Shown: positions 1-8,697, counted from the stretch's first letter. The stretch is 64,000 nt of DNA from Haloferax mediterranei ATCC 33500 (GCF_000306765.2 NC_017941.2:744001-808000); one strand, 5' to 3'. Made by a program: numbers and translations. The notes: generated from the sequence alone by a model not told the origin.

Positions 1-895
1 GGGCGTTGAGCATGATTCGCTTGCCCGCATCGAGACCGCTTCCGGTCGGGAGCGTGTAGTACTGGGTGACACAGCCGCGTGCGTCGGTCGGAATCGACCC
101 CACGCCCGTCAGGCGGCGCGCCTCTTTGGGATCGGTCGCGACGACGACCGCGTCGGCTTCGACTGACTCGTCGTCTGTCGCGACGACCGCGCCGTCGGCG
201 TCGCTCTGGACCGACTCGACGCGTTCGCCGAGTCGAATGGTTGCGCCTTCGTCGCGGGCGGTCGCTGCGAGTTGCTCGGGAATCGCCTGCATCCCGTCGG
301 CCGGAACTGCGGCGCGCCCGGTAGCGAGCATCTTGAAGGTGTATTCGAACACCCGCTTCGAGGTAGAGAGCGACCGGTCGAGTGTGATGCCGCCGTAGAA
401 GGGAGCGACAAAGTGCTCGATGAAGTCCTCGGAGAAGCCCCAATCGCGGAGGTACGCGCGGATGCTCTGGTCCGGCGAGTCGAATATCTCCCCTTCGTCG
501 CGCGTGCTCACGTCTTGTCTGAGTGCCAACGTTCGAAGTTTGTCGCTCGTCGTCACCTCCGGATTTCGGAGGGAGTCGAACAGGCCGTTGATGTCGCGCA
601 GGGGGTCGGAGAGGACCGACCGGCGACTCGGCCGACAGATGGTGGCTCCGGGGGCGAGTGGCCGGAGGTCGAGGGCGTCAAAGTCGAGTTCTCGCCGGAC
701 TGCGGGGTAGCCGGTTAGGAGGACCTGAAACCCGCGGTCGAGCGTAAACCCGTCTTTCGTCCGGGTTCTCACCCGTCCGCCAACGTCGTCGCGTCGTTCG
801 ATGACGGTCACGTCGGCCCCATCGACAGCGAGGTGTCGTGCGGCGACGAGGCCCGCGAGTCCCGCGCCGACGACCACGATGTGGCTATCATCCAT
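1..895 (-). CDS. NAD(P)/FAD-dependent oxidoreductase, amine oxidase-like (3' end outside window)
   Basis: The gene runs leftward and leaves the window, so about 298 N-terminal residues are visible. The start ATG (complement of 893-895) is followed at once by an FAD-binding dinucleotide fold: VVVGAGLAGLVAA, then an acidic strand end (VIER) and the DDVGGRVRT motif typical of flavin amine oxidases, phytoene desaturases and protoporphyrinogen oxidases. The visible middle part contains PADGMQAIPEQLA, a common PxGGM-type substrate-domain signature of this superfamily. I infer a cytosolic flavoprotein acting on an amine or polyene substrate. The substrate cannot be told from the sequence. It is transcribed divergently from the gene at 990. 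Confidence 0.85.
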   Translation of the reverse strand, partial: MDDSHIVVVGAGLAGLVAARHLAVDGADVTVIERRDDVGGRVRTRTKDGFTLDRGFQVLLTGYPAVRRELDFDALDLRPLAPGATICRPSRRSVLSDPLRDINGLFDSLRNPEVTTSDKLRTLALRQDVSTRDEGEIFDSPDQSIRAYLRDWGFSEDFIEHFVAPFYGGITLDRSLSTSKRVFEYTFKMLATGRAAVPADGMQAIPEQLAATARDEGATIRLGERVESVQSDADGAVVATDDESVEADAVVVATDPKEARRLTGVGSIPTDARGCVTQYYTLPTGSGLDAGKRIMLNA

Positions 896-989
896 ATCCC
901 GTTCCTTGGACGGACGACACAAAGCCCCTGCGGGTGGCGGCCATCGCCCGACGGGAAGGGCTTAGTTCTTCCCCTCGAAAGGGTCGCCT

Positions 990-2159
990 ATGCGAACTTC
1001 CGACACGTTCTCAGGGCTGGTGTGTACGGAAACCGGCGACGAATACGACGCCGCCGCGACCGGGCCGAGTGATGCGGACGCGCCGCTCGACCCCACGTAC
1101 GACCTCGACGCAGTCGAGTGGGACGCCGAGACGCTCGCAGAGCGCCCCTTCGATACGATGTGGCGCTACCGCGAACTACTCCCCTTTTCCGACCCGGTGA
1201 CGGCGAACGAGGGCGCGACGCCGCTCGTGGCGGCCACGGCGCTCGGTGACGAAACGGGCGTCGGCACACTCCTCATCAAAGACGAGGGCCGAAACCCAAC
1301 CGGCACGTTCCTCGACCGTGGCTTCTCGCTCGCGCTCACCGCTGCGCGCGAGGCCGACGCCGAGGTCGTCGCGCACGCTTCGCCCGGCAACGGCGCGCAG
1401 TCGGCGGCGTCCTACGCGGGTCTCATCGACGTTCGCTCGTACGGGTTCGTCCCATCGCGGACGCCCTTCCCGAACAAAGCGATGGTGAACGTCCACGGCG
1501 GCCAGATGAAGGTCGTCGGCGGGCGCTATCCCGCGGCGCTCTCTGCACTTCACGAAAAGCTCAAAAGCGACTGGTTCACGCTTCAGGAGTTCGACAATCC
1601 GTACCGTCACGAGGGTGCGAAAACCATCGCCTACGAGGTTGCCGAGCGACTCGACTGGTCAGTCCCGGACTGGGTGGTCGTCCCCGTCGCCACCGGCGAA
1701 CTCATCTACGGCGTCTACAAGGGCTTCCGCGACCTTGCCGAGTTGGGTCTCGTCGATGACGTCCCCAGACTCGTGGCCGCCCAGTCTATCGGATGTGCAC
1801 CTATCGCCACCGCGTGGGAGGCCGACAACGACGACCACGAAGCGTGGAACCACCCCGACACTATCGTCGGCGAACTGGAGATTCCCGACCCCGCTGGCGG
1901 GTCGCTCGCGCTCCGTGCCCTGCGCGAATCGGACGGCCTCGCTGTCTCCGTCAGCGACGACGACGCCCTCGAATCGGCGGTCACCGCCGCGCAAACTGCG
2001 GGCGTCGAAGTCGGTCCGGCCGGTGGCGTCGCCCTCGCCGCCATCTGGGACCTCGCGGACGAGTTCGATGCAGACGAGACGGTCGTCGCCGTCAACACCG
2101 AATCCGGGACGAAAAACGCCGATATCCTCCGTAGTCACCTGATGGGTCAAGGAATCTAG
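990..2159 (+). CDS. Threonine synthase-like PLP-fold protein lacking the Schiff-base lysine
   Basis: This 389-residue protein has the layout of archaeal threonine synthase. An N-terminal segment (FSGLVCTETG) resembles the family's zinc ribbon but keeps only one cysteine. It is followed by a fold type II PLP domain. Key active-site positions are changed. The motif that should read NPTGSFKDRG reads NPTGTFLDRG, so the lysine that binds PLP is Leu108. The SGN loop is SPGNG (131-135). The glycine-rich phosphate loop GNGGN is ATGEL (234-238). The flanking NPYRHEGAKTIAYE and PRLVAAQS motifs remain intact, so the fold is probably kept. It is unlikely to perform normal PLP chemistry and may be regulatory or a pseudoenzyme. 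The reading frame is clean, so it is not an obvious pseudogene. Confidence 0.8.
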   Translation: MRTSDTFSGLVCTETGDEYDAAATGPSDADAPLDPTYDLDAVEWDAETLAERPFDTMWRYRELLPFSDPVTANEGATPLVAATALGDETGVGTLLIKDEGRNPTGTFLDRGFSLALTAAREADAEVVAHASPGNGAQSAASYAGLIDVRSYGFVPSRTPFPNKAMVNVHGGQMKVVGGRYPAALSALHEKLKSDWFTLQEFDNPYRHEGAKTIAYEVAERLDWSVPDWVVVPVATGELIYGVYKGFRDLAELGLVDDVPRLVAAQSIGCAPIATAWEADNDDHEAWNHPDTIVGELEIPDPAGGSLALRALRESDGLAVSVSDDDALESAVTAAQTAGVEVGPAGGVALAAIWDLADEFDADETVVAVNTESGTKNADILRSHLMGQGI

Positions 2160-2284
2160 GCGGAATCCACGGCACAGCGGTTCTGTCCTACCGGACAATC
2201 GGCGTCTCGATTCGCGATTGACGGTGTCACAGTTTCGTGATAGTCCGCGTCTCGAACGCCGATACGCTCCACCAGATATTTGGT

Positions 2285-2298
2285 TTAGACACGTCTAA
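2285..2298. promoter_or_regulatory. Inverted repeat, probable operator of the DtxR-family gene
   Basis: The 14-bp element TTAGACACGTCTAA has 6-bp arms around a 2-bp centre. It sits between an AT-rich TATA-like stretch (ATATTT, 2276-2281) and the ATG at 2307, so it covers the expected start of a leaderless transcript. It resembles the TTAGGnnnnCCTAA style of DtxR/IdeR boxes, and the next gene encodes such a regulator. Autorepression is therefore likely but not shown. Confidence 0.5.
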
Positions 2299-2306
2299 TT
2301 CGGGGT

Positions 2307-3005
2307 ATGTTGAGCGACGTGATGGAGGACTATCTGAAGGCTATTTACACACTCCAATTGGAACACGGGCCGCCTGTTTCAACTTCTGACATCGCGGAAT
2401 ACCTCGGAAAGACGCCGCCGACGGTGACGAGCATGGTCGGCAAACTCGAAGACCGCGGACTTCTCGACCGCGAGAAATACAAGGGCGTCGAACTGACCGG
2501 CGAGGGACAAACCGTCGCGCTCGAAGTGCTTCGACACCACCGCCTGCTCGAGGCGTATCTCACCGAACATCTCGACTACTCGTGGAGCGAGGTCCACGAC
2601 GAGGCCGACGCGCTCGAACACCACATCAGCGAGGAGTTTGAACGACGTGTCGCCGCCGCGCTCGGCGAACCCAAGGTCGACCCGCACGGCGACCCCATCC
2701 CAAGCGCCGACCTCACGCCCCCGGATTCGTCGGGGATGACGGCGCTCGTGGACCACGAAGTCGGTGACCAACTCGTCGTCTGTCGCGTTAGCGACCGCGA
2801 CCCAGAGGAGTTAGAGTACCTCTCCGAAGCAGGGGTCACACCCGGAACGACCATCGAGATAACTGACATCGCACCCTTCGGCATGGTCACGGTTCGCGTC
2901 TTGGACAGCGACCGCGAACAGAGCCTTCCCGAAGCCGTCGCACAGACCATCCGCGTCCGCCCGCCCGACGAATCCTGTGATGGCGAAGGGGTGTCACCCG
3001 CGTGA
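2307..3005 (+). CDS. DtxR/MntR-family metal-dependent transcriptional regulator
   Basis: The 232-residue protein has the three standard parts. A winged helix-turn-helix occupies about residues 1-65 (SDIAEYLGKTPPTVTSMVGK as recognition region). A dimerisation and metal-binding domain follows, with the expected histidines (LRHHRLLEAYL and LEHHISEEF). A C-terminal FeoA/SH3-like domain covers about 150-220 (LVVCRVSDRD, VTPGTTIEI). Such proteins bind DNA when loaded with Mn2+ or Fe2+. The gene overlaps the next one by 4 bp (GTGA), and that product is a GDT1-type transporter, so control of manganese export or homeostasis is the most likely role. An inverted repeat upstream is a candidate autoregulatory site. 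Confidence 0.88.
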   Translation: MLSDVMEDYLKAIYTLQLEHGPPVSTSDIAEYLGKTPPTVTSMVGKLEDRGLLDREKYKGVELTGEGQTVALEVLRHHRLLEAYLTEHLDYSWSEVHDEADALEHHISEEFERRVAAALGEPKVDPHGDPIPSADLTPPDSSGMTALVDHEVGDQLVVCRVSDRDPEELEYLSEAGVTPGTTIEITDIAPFGMVTVRVLDSDREQSLPEAVAQTIRVRPPDESCDGEGVSPA

Positions 3006-3697
3006 CTGGCTGGGCAGAGATTCTCGTCGTTGCACTCGTCACTCAACTCGCGGTGCTTCCCGGCGAGAAGGGCCAGTTCATCATCGCCGGACTATCGACG
3101 CGGTACGACCCGAAAATCGTCGTCGCAGCGGCTGGCTCGGCGTTCGGCGTCTGGACGGTTTTCGAAATCGCCCTCGGGAACGCGCTCAAGAACGCGCTTC
3201 CACCGGTTGTGCTCGACGCCGTCACCGCAACGTTGTTCGCGCTCTTCGCAGTACTCTTGCTTCGGTCTGTCCCGTCGCGCGGTAGCACCCCTGCGAGTAC
3301 CGACGGTGGTGTCGCAGAGACCGAACCCACGCTGAGCGTGTTCGGTCACGAACTGTCCGGTCAGGGGTTCGGTGGCTTTCTCCCCATCTTCGTGATGATG
3401 GCCGCTGGCGAGTTCGGCGACAAGACACAACTCGTCACCATCGGACTCGCCGTGCAGTACGGCGCACACCCCGCGATTTGGGCCGGTGAGATGCTTGCGA
3501 TTGTCCCGGTGAGCATCGCTAACGCGTACTTCTTCCACCGTTTTTCCCACCGGTTCGACACGCGGAAAGCGTACTTCGGCGCAGCCGCCCTCTTCGGCTT
3601 TTTCGCCTTCGATACGGTTCTCAACATCTTCACCGGAATCTCGATTTGGGAGCAGTTCATCGACATCGTGAGCAGCACCGTTCTCGGTCTCTTCTGA
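3002..3697 (+). CDS. TMEM165/GDT1 (UPF0016) family cation transporter
   Basis: This is a membrane protein of 231 residues with about six helices in two related halves. The family signature E-x-G-D-[KR]-[TS] is intact in the second half (GEFGDKTQLVTIG) and partly degenerate in the first (GEKGQFIIAG). Characterised members move Mn2+, Ca2+ or H+ across membranes. The GTG start overlaps the stop of the DtxR-family regulator gene, so the two are translated as one unit. Together they suggest metal-responsive efflux of manganese. The specific ion is inferred from the family and the neighbour. Confidence 0.85.
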   Translation: MTGWAEILVVALVTQLAVLPGEKGQFIIAGLSTRYDPKIVVAAAGSAFGVWTVFEIALGNALKNALPPVVLDAVTATLFALFAVLLLRSVPSRGSTPASTDGGVAETEPTLSVFGHELSGQGFGGFLPIFVMMAAGEFGDKTQLVTIGLAVQYGAHPAIWAGEMLAIVPVSIANAYFFHRFSHRFDTRKAYFGAAALFGFFAFDTVLNIFTGISIWEQFIDIVSSTVLGLF

Positions 3698-3761
3698 CCC
3701 AGTTCCCCCACCGCTGTCGATTTCGCGGTATTTTTCACGGATTCGACCCTATGAGTGATTC

Positions 3762-4445
3762 ATGTCTACCGTCCTCCCCTCTCTCGGTGCCGGGGTGGTC
3801 TTCGGCCTCGCGCTCGCCGCCCCGCCGGGACCGATGAACGCCGTCATCGCAGAGGAAAGCGTCGTCCGTGGTTGGTCTGCCGGTACCCGCGCCGGACTCG
3901 GTGCGATGAGCGCCGACGCCCTCTTTTTCGTGCTCGCGGCGCTCGGTCTCGTCGCGTTCGTCAATCAGTTCCCGACGTTGCAGGCGCTGATGGTCGGTGT
4001 CGGTGGTGTCCTCATGCTCTATTTCGCCTACGGCGCGGCACAGGAGATGGATACGACGTTCCGCGAGGCTGCTGACCCCCACGCCGACAGTGCCGGGTTC
4101 TCGAAGGCGTTCGTGCTCGCATTGACGAATCCGTACCAGATTCTCTTCTGGCTCACCATCGGCGTCGGACTGCTCGAAACCGGGACAGTCGACGTGCTCT
4201 CTCACATGCCTTACCTCGGCGAGTCGCTGTCGAACCTCCTCATCGTCCAGACGGGAAGTCCGGCGCTCATTATCGGCTTTTTCACCGGTATTACCATCTG
4301 GGCAACCGGGTTCCCGGCGGCGCTCGTCGCGGCGGAAAAGCGGGTTGATTCGTTCGCCCCGACGGTCGCCGCGGTTAGCGCGCTCGTCCTCGGCGGATTC
4401 GGCGTCGGCTTTATCTGGGACGCGGTGCAGTCGCTCGTTCTCTGA
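3762..4445 (+). CDS. LysE/RhtB-family translocator
   Basis: The 227-residue integral membrane protein has about six hydrophobic segments. Near the N-terminus it carries the family motif PPGPMNAVIAEESVVRGW, followed by GTRAGLGAMSADALFF, as in LysE and RhtB exporters. ALTNPYQILFWLT in the middle matches the second conserved block (NPKxxLFW). Members export amino acids such as lysine, threonine or homoserine lactones, and some export metals. The substrate cannot be assigned. The gene stands alone and runs towards the convergent hydrolase gene that ends at 4507. Confidence 0.85.
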   Translation: MSTVLPSLGAGVVFGLALAAPPGPMNAVIAEESVVRGWSAGTRAGLGAMSADALFFVLAALGLVAFVNQFPTLQALMVGVGGVLMLYFAYGAAQEMDTTFREAADPHADSAGFSKAFVLALTNPYQILFWLTIGVGLLETGTVDVLSHMPYLGESLSNLLIVQTGSPALIIGFFTGITIWATGFPAALVAAEKRVDSFAPTVAAVSALVLGGFGVGFIWDAVQSLVL

Positions 4446-4506
4446 CAACGCAGTCTCACCTTTTTCGCAGAAAAACAGCGAACTCGAATTCGCTCGGTGC
4501 CCCGGT

Positions 4507-5379
4507 TCACATGTCGCGGACGATGTCGTCGCCGAGCGTGTCGAGATAGCTAAAGTGGTCGTCGCCGACCTGACTCTCTACGTCGTGGTCCGTGTAGTTC
4601 GTAGGTGGCGTGTCACCGCTTTCGATGCCGGTCTCTCCGAGCGCCTGGTCGAACTCGAAGGTGTTGTATGCCCACTGGAGCACATCGTCGGCCGCGCTGT
4701 GGTAGTTATGGACGGCACCGGTCTGGTCGCGAATCGCCTCGTAGGTCGCGCGGCTCTCCTCCTTTCCGGGCACCTCGTTGTCCGTGGCCGCGCCGAGTGG
4801 GTGCATCGTTTCGATTTTGTAGCCCAAGTCGGTCCAGTCGTTGCGATTGTTAAGCGTCCGAATCGTGCTGAAGATGACTTGTGCGCCGAGCGAGTGGCTC
4901 ACAAACCGGGTGTTCGTTCCGGGCGAAGCGCGCTTGACATCGAGTGCGAACTGCGCGAGTTTGCGGCCGTTCTTCTGGGCGATCTCTTGCGCTTCGTACC
5001 ATCCGTAGTCTATGCCCTCTCCTTTGTCGCTGTCCCACGTGTAGCCGACGACTGCGCCGTCGTATCCGGCTTCGTCCAGTTTCGTGTCGGCCTTCGCTAT
5101 CTTGTCGAGGGCCGCTTGTTCGGGGTCGTCTCTGTTTTTGTCCCACCCGTGGACGAATACAGTCAAATCTGAGACACTATCGGTGTCGATGCACGGAACG
5201 TCACCGGTAGTCCCGTAGTCGTGGGCAGTGTGGCCGGACGTGAGATTCGCCTCGTTGTCGAAGTGGTCACGCGTCGAGACGTGCGGAACCGACGCGGCGG
5301 CCGCCGGAGCGGCACCGAAGACCGTGAGTCCGGAGAGTGCTGCTGCTGTCGTCGCGAGGAATCGTCGTCTGCTTGCCAT
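4507..5379 (-). CDS. Tat-exported alpha/beta hydrolase
   Basis: The N-terminus (MASRRRFLATTAAALSG) is a twin-arginine signal peptide with an Ala-rich cleavage region ending near residue 28 (PAAAASV), so the 290-residue protein is exported folded. The mature part is an alpha/beta hydrolase. VFVHGWD supplies the oxyanion-hole HG. FVSHSLGAQVIF supplies the nucleophile elbow as S-H-S-L-G, a G-to-S variant of GxSxG. Late DDHFSYLDT could hold the catalytic histidine. The family includes secreted lipases and esterases of haloarchaea. The substrate is unknown. It is divergent from egsA across an AT-rich gap. Confidence 0.8.
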   Translation of the reverse strand: MASRRRFLATTAAALSGLTVFGAAPAAAASVPHVSTRDHFDNEANLTSGHTAHDYGTTGDVPCIDTDSVSDLTVFVHGWDKNRDDPEQAALDKIAKADTKLDEAGYDGAVVGYTWDSDKGEGIDYGWYEAQEIAQKNGRKLAQFALDVKRASPGTNTRFVSHSLGAQVIFSTIRTLNNRNDWTDLGYKIETMHPLGAATDNEVPGKEESRATYEAIRDQTGAVHNYHSAADDVLQWAYNTFEFDQALGETGIESGDTPPTNYTDHDVESQVGDDHFSYLDTLGDDIVRDM

Positions 5380-5537
5380 GAGTTATCATCCCGCACTCGG
5401 CGGGTGGAGTTTCGTGCGCACCGAAACATAATAAATCAAACTACGGTCTGCTACGTAGACGAATAGTTCCCACAACCCCCGATAGCCGACCCGTCGAGAC
5501 GAGAAACACTATGAACCACCGTGGCCGATTCCCGCGT

Positions 5538-6584
5538 ATGTTCGACAAGTCGACGTGGATCAAACTCCCTCGGAACGTGCTTCAGGGCCACGGCGTCCTC
5601 GACGACCTCTCGGCCGCAGTCGACGAGTTGTACCTCTCGGGTGAGCCGTTCCTCGTCACGAGTCCGACGCCGGAGCGCATCGCAGGCGACCGGATTCGCG
5701 CGCAGTTCGACGGAATTTCGTCGGTCTCGTTGGACCGTGCGAGCTTTGAATCGGTCGAGCGCGTCGTCGAGCAGGCGCGCGAGCAGAACGCCGGCTATCT
5801 CATCGCCCTCGGTGGCGGCAAGCCCATCGACGTGGCGAAGATGGCCTCCGACCGCCTCGACTGTGGATTCGTCTCGGTCCCCACGGCGGCGAGCCACGAT
5901 GGCATCGTCTCCGGCCGGTCGTCGATTCCCGAAGGCGACACGCGTCACTCGGTCGCCGCCGACCCGCCGCTGGCTGTCGTCGCCGACACCGAACTGCTCG
6001 CGGAGGCTCCGTGGGAACTCACGACCGCGGGCTGTGCGGACATCATCTCGAACTACACCGCGGTCAAGGACTGGGAACTCGCCCACCGCCTGAAGAATGT
6101 CGAATACTCCGAATACGCGGGCGCGCTCTCACAGATGACAGCCGAGATGCTCGTCCAGAGCGCCGACTCCATCAAGCCGGGTCTCGAAGAGTCCGCGTGG
6201 ATAGTCACGAAGGCGCTCGTCTCTTCGGGTGTCGCCATGTCTATTGCCGGGTCGTCCCGGCCCGCCTCGGGTGCTGAGCACCTCTTTTCTCACCAACTCG
6301 ACCGCATCGCCCCCGGCCGCGCGCTCCACGGCCATCAGGTCGGCGTCGGTTCTATCCTCACCGAATACTTCCACAGCGGCCCTCGCGGCGAGTGGACGGA
6401 TATCCGCGACGCCCTCTCGACGATGGGCGCGCCGACGACGGCCGACGAACTCGGTATCGACGGCGAGACGGTTATCGAGGCGCTGACGACGGCCCACGAG
6501 ATTCGCGACCGCTACACCATCCTCGGCGACGGCGTCAGCGAGGACGCGGCCATCGAGGCGGCGACGATTACTGGCGTTATCTAA
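5538..6584 (+). CDS. egsA: sn-Glycerol-1-phosphate dehydrogenase [NAD(P)+]
   Basis: This enzyme reduces dihydroxyacetone phosphate to sn-glycerol 1-phosphate, the backbone of archaeal ether lipids. Start 5538 is preferred over the in-frame ATG at 5511 because family members begin with residues like MFDKSTWIKLPRN. The product has 348 residues. Visible motifs are the nucleotide-binding GGGKPIDVAKMAS, the substrate and metal loop SVPTAASHDGIVSG, and Zn2+ ligands in SGAEHLFSHQLD and HGHQVGVG. The length fits the family. The gene is single, with its promoter in the AT-rich region shared with the divergent hydrolase gene. Confidence 0.93.
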   Translation: MFDKSTWIKLPRNVLQGHGVLDDLSAAVDELYLSGEPFLVTSPTPERIAGDRIRAQFDGISSVSLDRASFESVERVVEQAREQNAGYLIALGGGKPIDVAKMASDRLDCGFVSVPTAASHDGIVSGRSSIPEGDTRHSVAADPPLAVVADTELLAEAPWELTTAGCADIISNYTAVKDWELAHRLKNVEYSEYAGALSQMTAEMLVQSADSIKPGLEESAWIVTKALVSSGVAMSIAGSSRPASGAEHLFSHQLDRIAPGRALHGHQVGVGSILTEYFHSGPRGEWTDIRDALSTMGAPTTADELGIDGETVIEALTTAHEIRDRYTILGDGVSEDAAIEAATITGVI

Positions 6585-6795
6585 ACCACCTTTTAACGCC
6601 TCGGGTTGCGGGGCGACCACTCGGCGCAAAAACCTGTCCTCGTGAGCGTGAACGAACGAAGGCTCGTGAGATGCGCCGCGTCTCACGGCGGAGGGAAAAG
6701 GCCGCAGCTCGCTCACTCCGTTCGCTCGCTACAGTCCGAATCAGAGCGACTTCCACGCTTGTCTTGTCCAACCTCTTCCCGTTCCGAACCCGAAG
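6585..6795. other. Non-coding gap with a hairpin and GAGCGA-type repeats
   Basis: No convincing gene is seen here. A 7-bp hairpin (CGTGAGA at 6665-6671, TCTCACG at 6681-6687) follows egsA by about 80 bp. Around 6707-6730 there is the motif CTCGCTCACTCCGTTCGCTC, which is common in haloarchaeal intergenic DNA. The one short open frame across it has no codon bias of a real halophile protein. Confidence 0.5.
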
Positions 6796-6822
6796 AGGGA
6801 TTACACCGTCTTCCTAATCCCT
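6796..6822. promoter_or_regulatory. Long-arm inverted repeat just before the DUF420 gene
   Basis: AGGGATTA (6796-6803) and TAATCCCT (6815-6822) are perfect 8-bp arms separated by 11 bp. The element ends 4 bp before the ATG at 6827 and overlaps the place where a leaderless promoter would lie. It looks like an operator rather than an RNA stem. Confidence 0.4.
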
Positions 6823-6826
6823 GGTC

Positions 6827-7459
6827 ATGGCAACTGCGAGCGCCGGCAATCCGCTGAAGGAACACCCCGCGGCCGCGACTGCTGTCCTCTCGGTGGTCGG
6901 CTACGCTGTCGTCGTCGGCACCTTCCTCGGATTCGTCCCCGGCAGGGTCTTTCCCGACTTGTCGCTCGAACAGGTGAACCTCCTTTCGGACGCGATTGCT
7001 GTCGTCAACACCATCAACGTCCTCGTCATCGCGGCTGGCTGGCGCTGGATTCGGCGCAACGAGGTGAAAAAACACGCCACCGCGATGGTTACTTCGTTCA
7101 CGCTCATCCTCGTGTTCCTCGTGATGTATCTCGCGAAAATCGGCGGCGGCGGCACCAAAGAGTTCGTCGGCCCGACGTTCGCGTACTACCCGTACCTCGC
7201 GATGCTGGCGATTCACATCATCCTCTCTATCGTGTCGGTTCCGGTCGTGCTCTACGCACTCGTCCTCGGTCTGACTCACTCCGAGCGCGAACTTCGGACC
7301 GAGACGCCACACCGGAAGGTCGGCCGCATCGCCGCCGGTGCGTGGCTCGTCTCGCTCGCGCTCGGCGTCGTAACCTACCTCCTGCTCAATCAGATCTACA
7401 GTTGGGAGTACGTCGCCTCGGCGGCGGGCACCCTCGTCGCCCCGCTCGTCGGTTTCTGA
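6827..7459 (+). CDS. DUF420-family membrane protein
   Basis: The 210-residue protein has about five to six transmembrane helices, with conserved polar residues inside them (NTINVLVIAAGW, HATAMVTSF, HIILSIVSVPVVLY, TPHRKVGRIA). This pattern fits the DUF420 (YozB/CtaM-like) family, which is linked to cytochrome oxidase assembly in Gram-positive bacteria. A role in haem-copper oxidase biogenesis here is inference from the family. The conserved histidines at helix ends could bind haem or copper. An unusual inverted repeat lies immediately upstream. Confidence 0.82.
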   Translation: MATASAGNPLKEHPAAATAVLSVVGYAVVVGTFLGFVPGRVFPDLSLEQVNLLSDAIAVVNTINVLVIAAGWRWIRRNEVKKHATAMVTSFTLILVFLVMYLAKIGGGGTKEFVGPTFAYYPYLAMLAIHIILSIVSVPVVLYALVLGLTHSERELRTETPHRKVGRIAAGAWLVSLALGVVTYLLLNQIYSWEYVASAAGTLVAPLVGF

Positions 7460-7544
7460 AGTCCGCCCGCAAATCCGGACACTCCCCTCGAATCGCGGCC
7501 ACGAAAGCTGTGGATTTTTATCGCGGCACGTAGTGGCGGCGAAT

Positions 7545-8603
7545 ATGCGAGTCGCGCTCGTCTCGATGTACACGACACACCACGAAGAGACGGGTGCAAC
7601 GAGACGGCTTCGGCGGACGGCGGAACTCCTCGCCGAGCGCGACCACGACGTATTCGTCTGTTGTGCCCAGTGGTGGGACGGCGAGGTCGTCGAGTTCAAA
7701 CAGAACGACGTGACTTACTACCGCGTGACTGAGACGCCGTCGTCCGGTCGATTCGCTTCGAAAGTTCCCTTCGTCCTCCGCGAAATCTCACCCGACGTGA
7801 TTCAGGTGGCGAGCTATCCACCGTCGCACGTCACGGCAGTCAAAACTGCGGCACGGTTCCTCCGAACACCCGTCGTCGCCGACTGGTGGAACCGTGACAG
7901 CCGAGGCGGGTCGCGAGCATACACGCGCGCGGCCAAAGCACCGAACGCCGTCTTGGTCCCCTCCGAGATGGTCCGCACGCAGGTCCGCGAGTTGGGCGCG
8001 TCCACATCCGCGACGCGAGTCGTGCCCGAACCCATCAACATGGACCTCGTCCGTGAGGCCGACGCCGAAGAACGCGCAGACGTGGTCTACGCGCGCGAAC
8101 TCGACGAGCACGCGAACGTCGAGAGCTTCCTGCTCGCGCTCGCGGAACTCCGAGACAAGGGCTGGTCTGCGGTCGTCATCGGCGACGGTCCGGAGCGTTC
8201 GACCGCCGAGCAGACCGCCCGCGACCTTCGCATCGACGACCGAATCGAGTTCGTCGGCGAACTCCCGGCTGACGAGGCGGTGCCGATTATGAAAGGCGCA
8301 CACGTCTTCGCGCAGACGGCGACGGTCGAACCCTTCGCGACGAACTTGCTTTGGGCGCTCGCCTGTGGCTGTGTGAGCATCGTCGAGTATCAAGCCCGGT
8401 CGTCGGCCCACGAACTCGTAGAGGGTCGCGAACGCGGGTCGCTCGTCACCAGCCCGCAGGAACTTGCGGACGAAATCGTTGCTGCCCGCGGCTTCGACCA
8501 CCAGACGATAGACGAGGACTACGCCCGCTACGACTTCCGGCACGTCGTCAACGAGTACGAGTCGGTGTACGAAGCGGAAATCGACGATTACGGCTTCTTC
8601 TGA
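7545..8603 (+). CDS. Glycosyltransferase, GT4-like
   Basis: The 352-residue protein has a GT-B fold. An N-terminal acceptor domain starts MRVALVSMYTTHHEETGATR. The C-terminal donor domain contains the typical VVIGDGPERSTAE, IEFVGELPADEAVPIM and FATNLLWALACGCVSIV segments. The last is the E-x7-E/ACG-type sugar-nucleotide region of GT4 enzymes, slightly degenerate. ATG 7545 is preferred over GTG 7533 because TTTTTAT at 7514-7520 is at the right distance for a leaderless start. It probably transfers a sugar to a lipid or S-layer glycan. Donor and acceptor are unknown. The gene is not in a glycosylation cluster. Confidence 0.82.
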   Translation: MRVALVSMYTTHHEETGATRRLRRTAELLAERDHDVFVCCAQWWDGEVVEFKQNDVTYYRVTETPSSGRFASKVPFVLREISPDVIQVASYPPSHVTAVKTAARFLRTPVVADWWNRDSRGGSRAYTRAAKAPNAVLVPSEMVRTQVRELGASTSATRVVPEPINMDLVREADAEERADVVYARELDEHANVESFLLALAELRDKGWSAVVIGDGPERSTAEQTARDLRIDDRIEFVGELPADEAVPIMKGAHVFAQTATVEPFATNLLWALACGCVSIVEYQARSSAHELVEGRERGSLVTSPQELADEIVAARGFDHQTIDEDYARYDFRHVVNEYESVYEAEIDDYGFF

Positions 8604-8697
8604 GACGGACGGCGGTCGATTTCGAGACGTGAGTAGCTGTCCCGGAACAGCGCCCCCGCTCACGGCCGGTAAAAAACGAAGAAACGCGACGACGAGA

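Noticed and set aside
6577..6771. Arg/Ser-rich 64-codon frame between egsA and the DUF420 gene
   Set aside because: It covers common haloarchaeal intergenic repeats (GAGCGA type) and a hairpin. The basic composition is wrong for a halophile protein.
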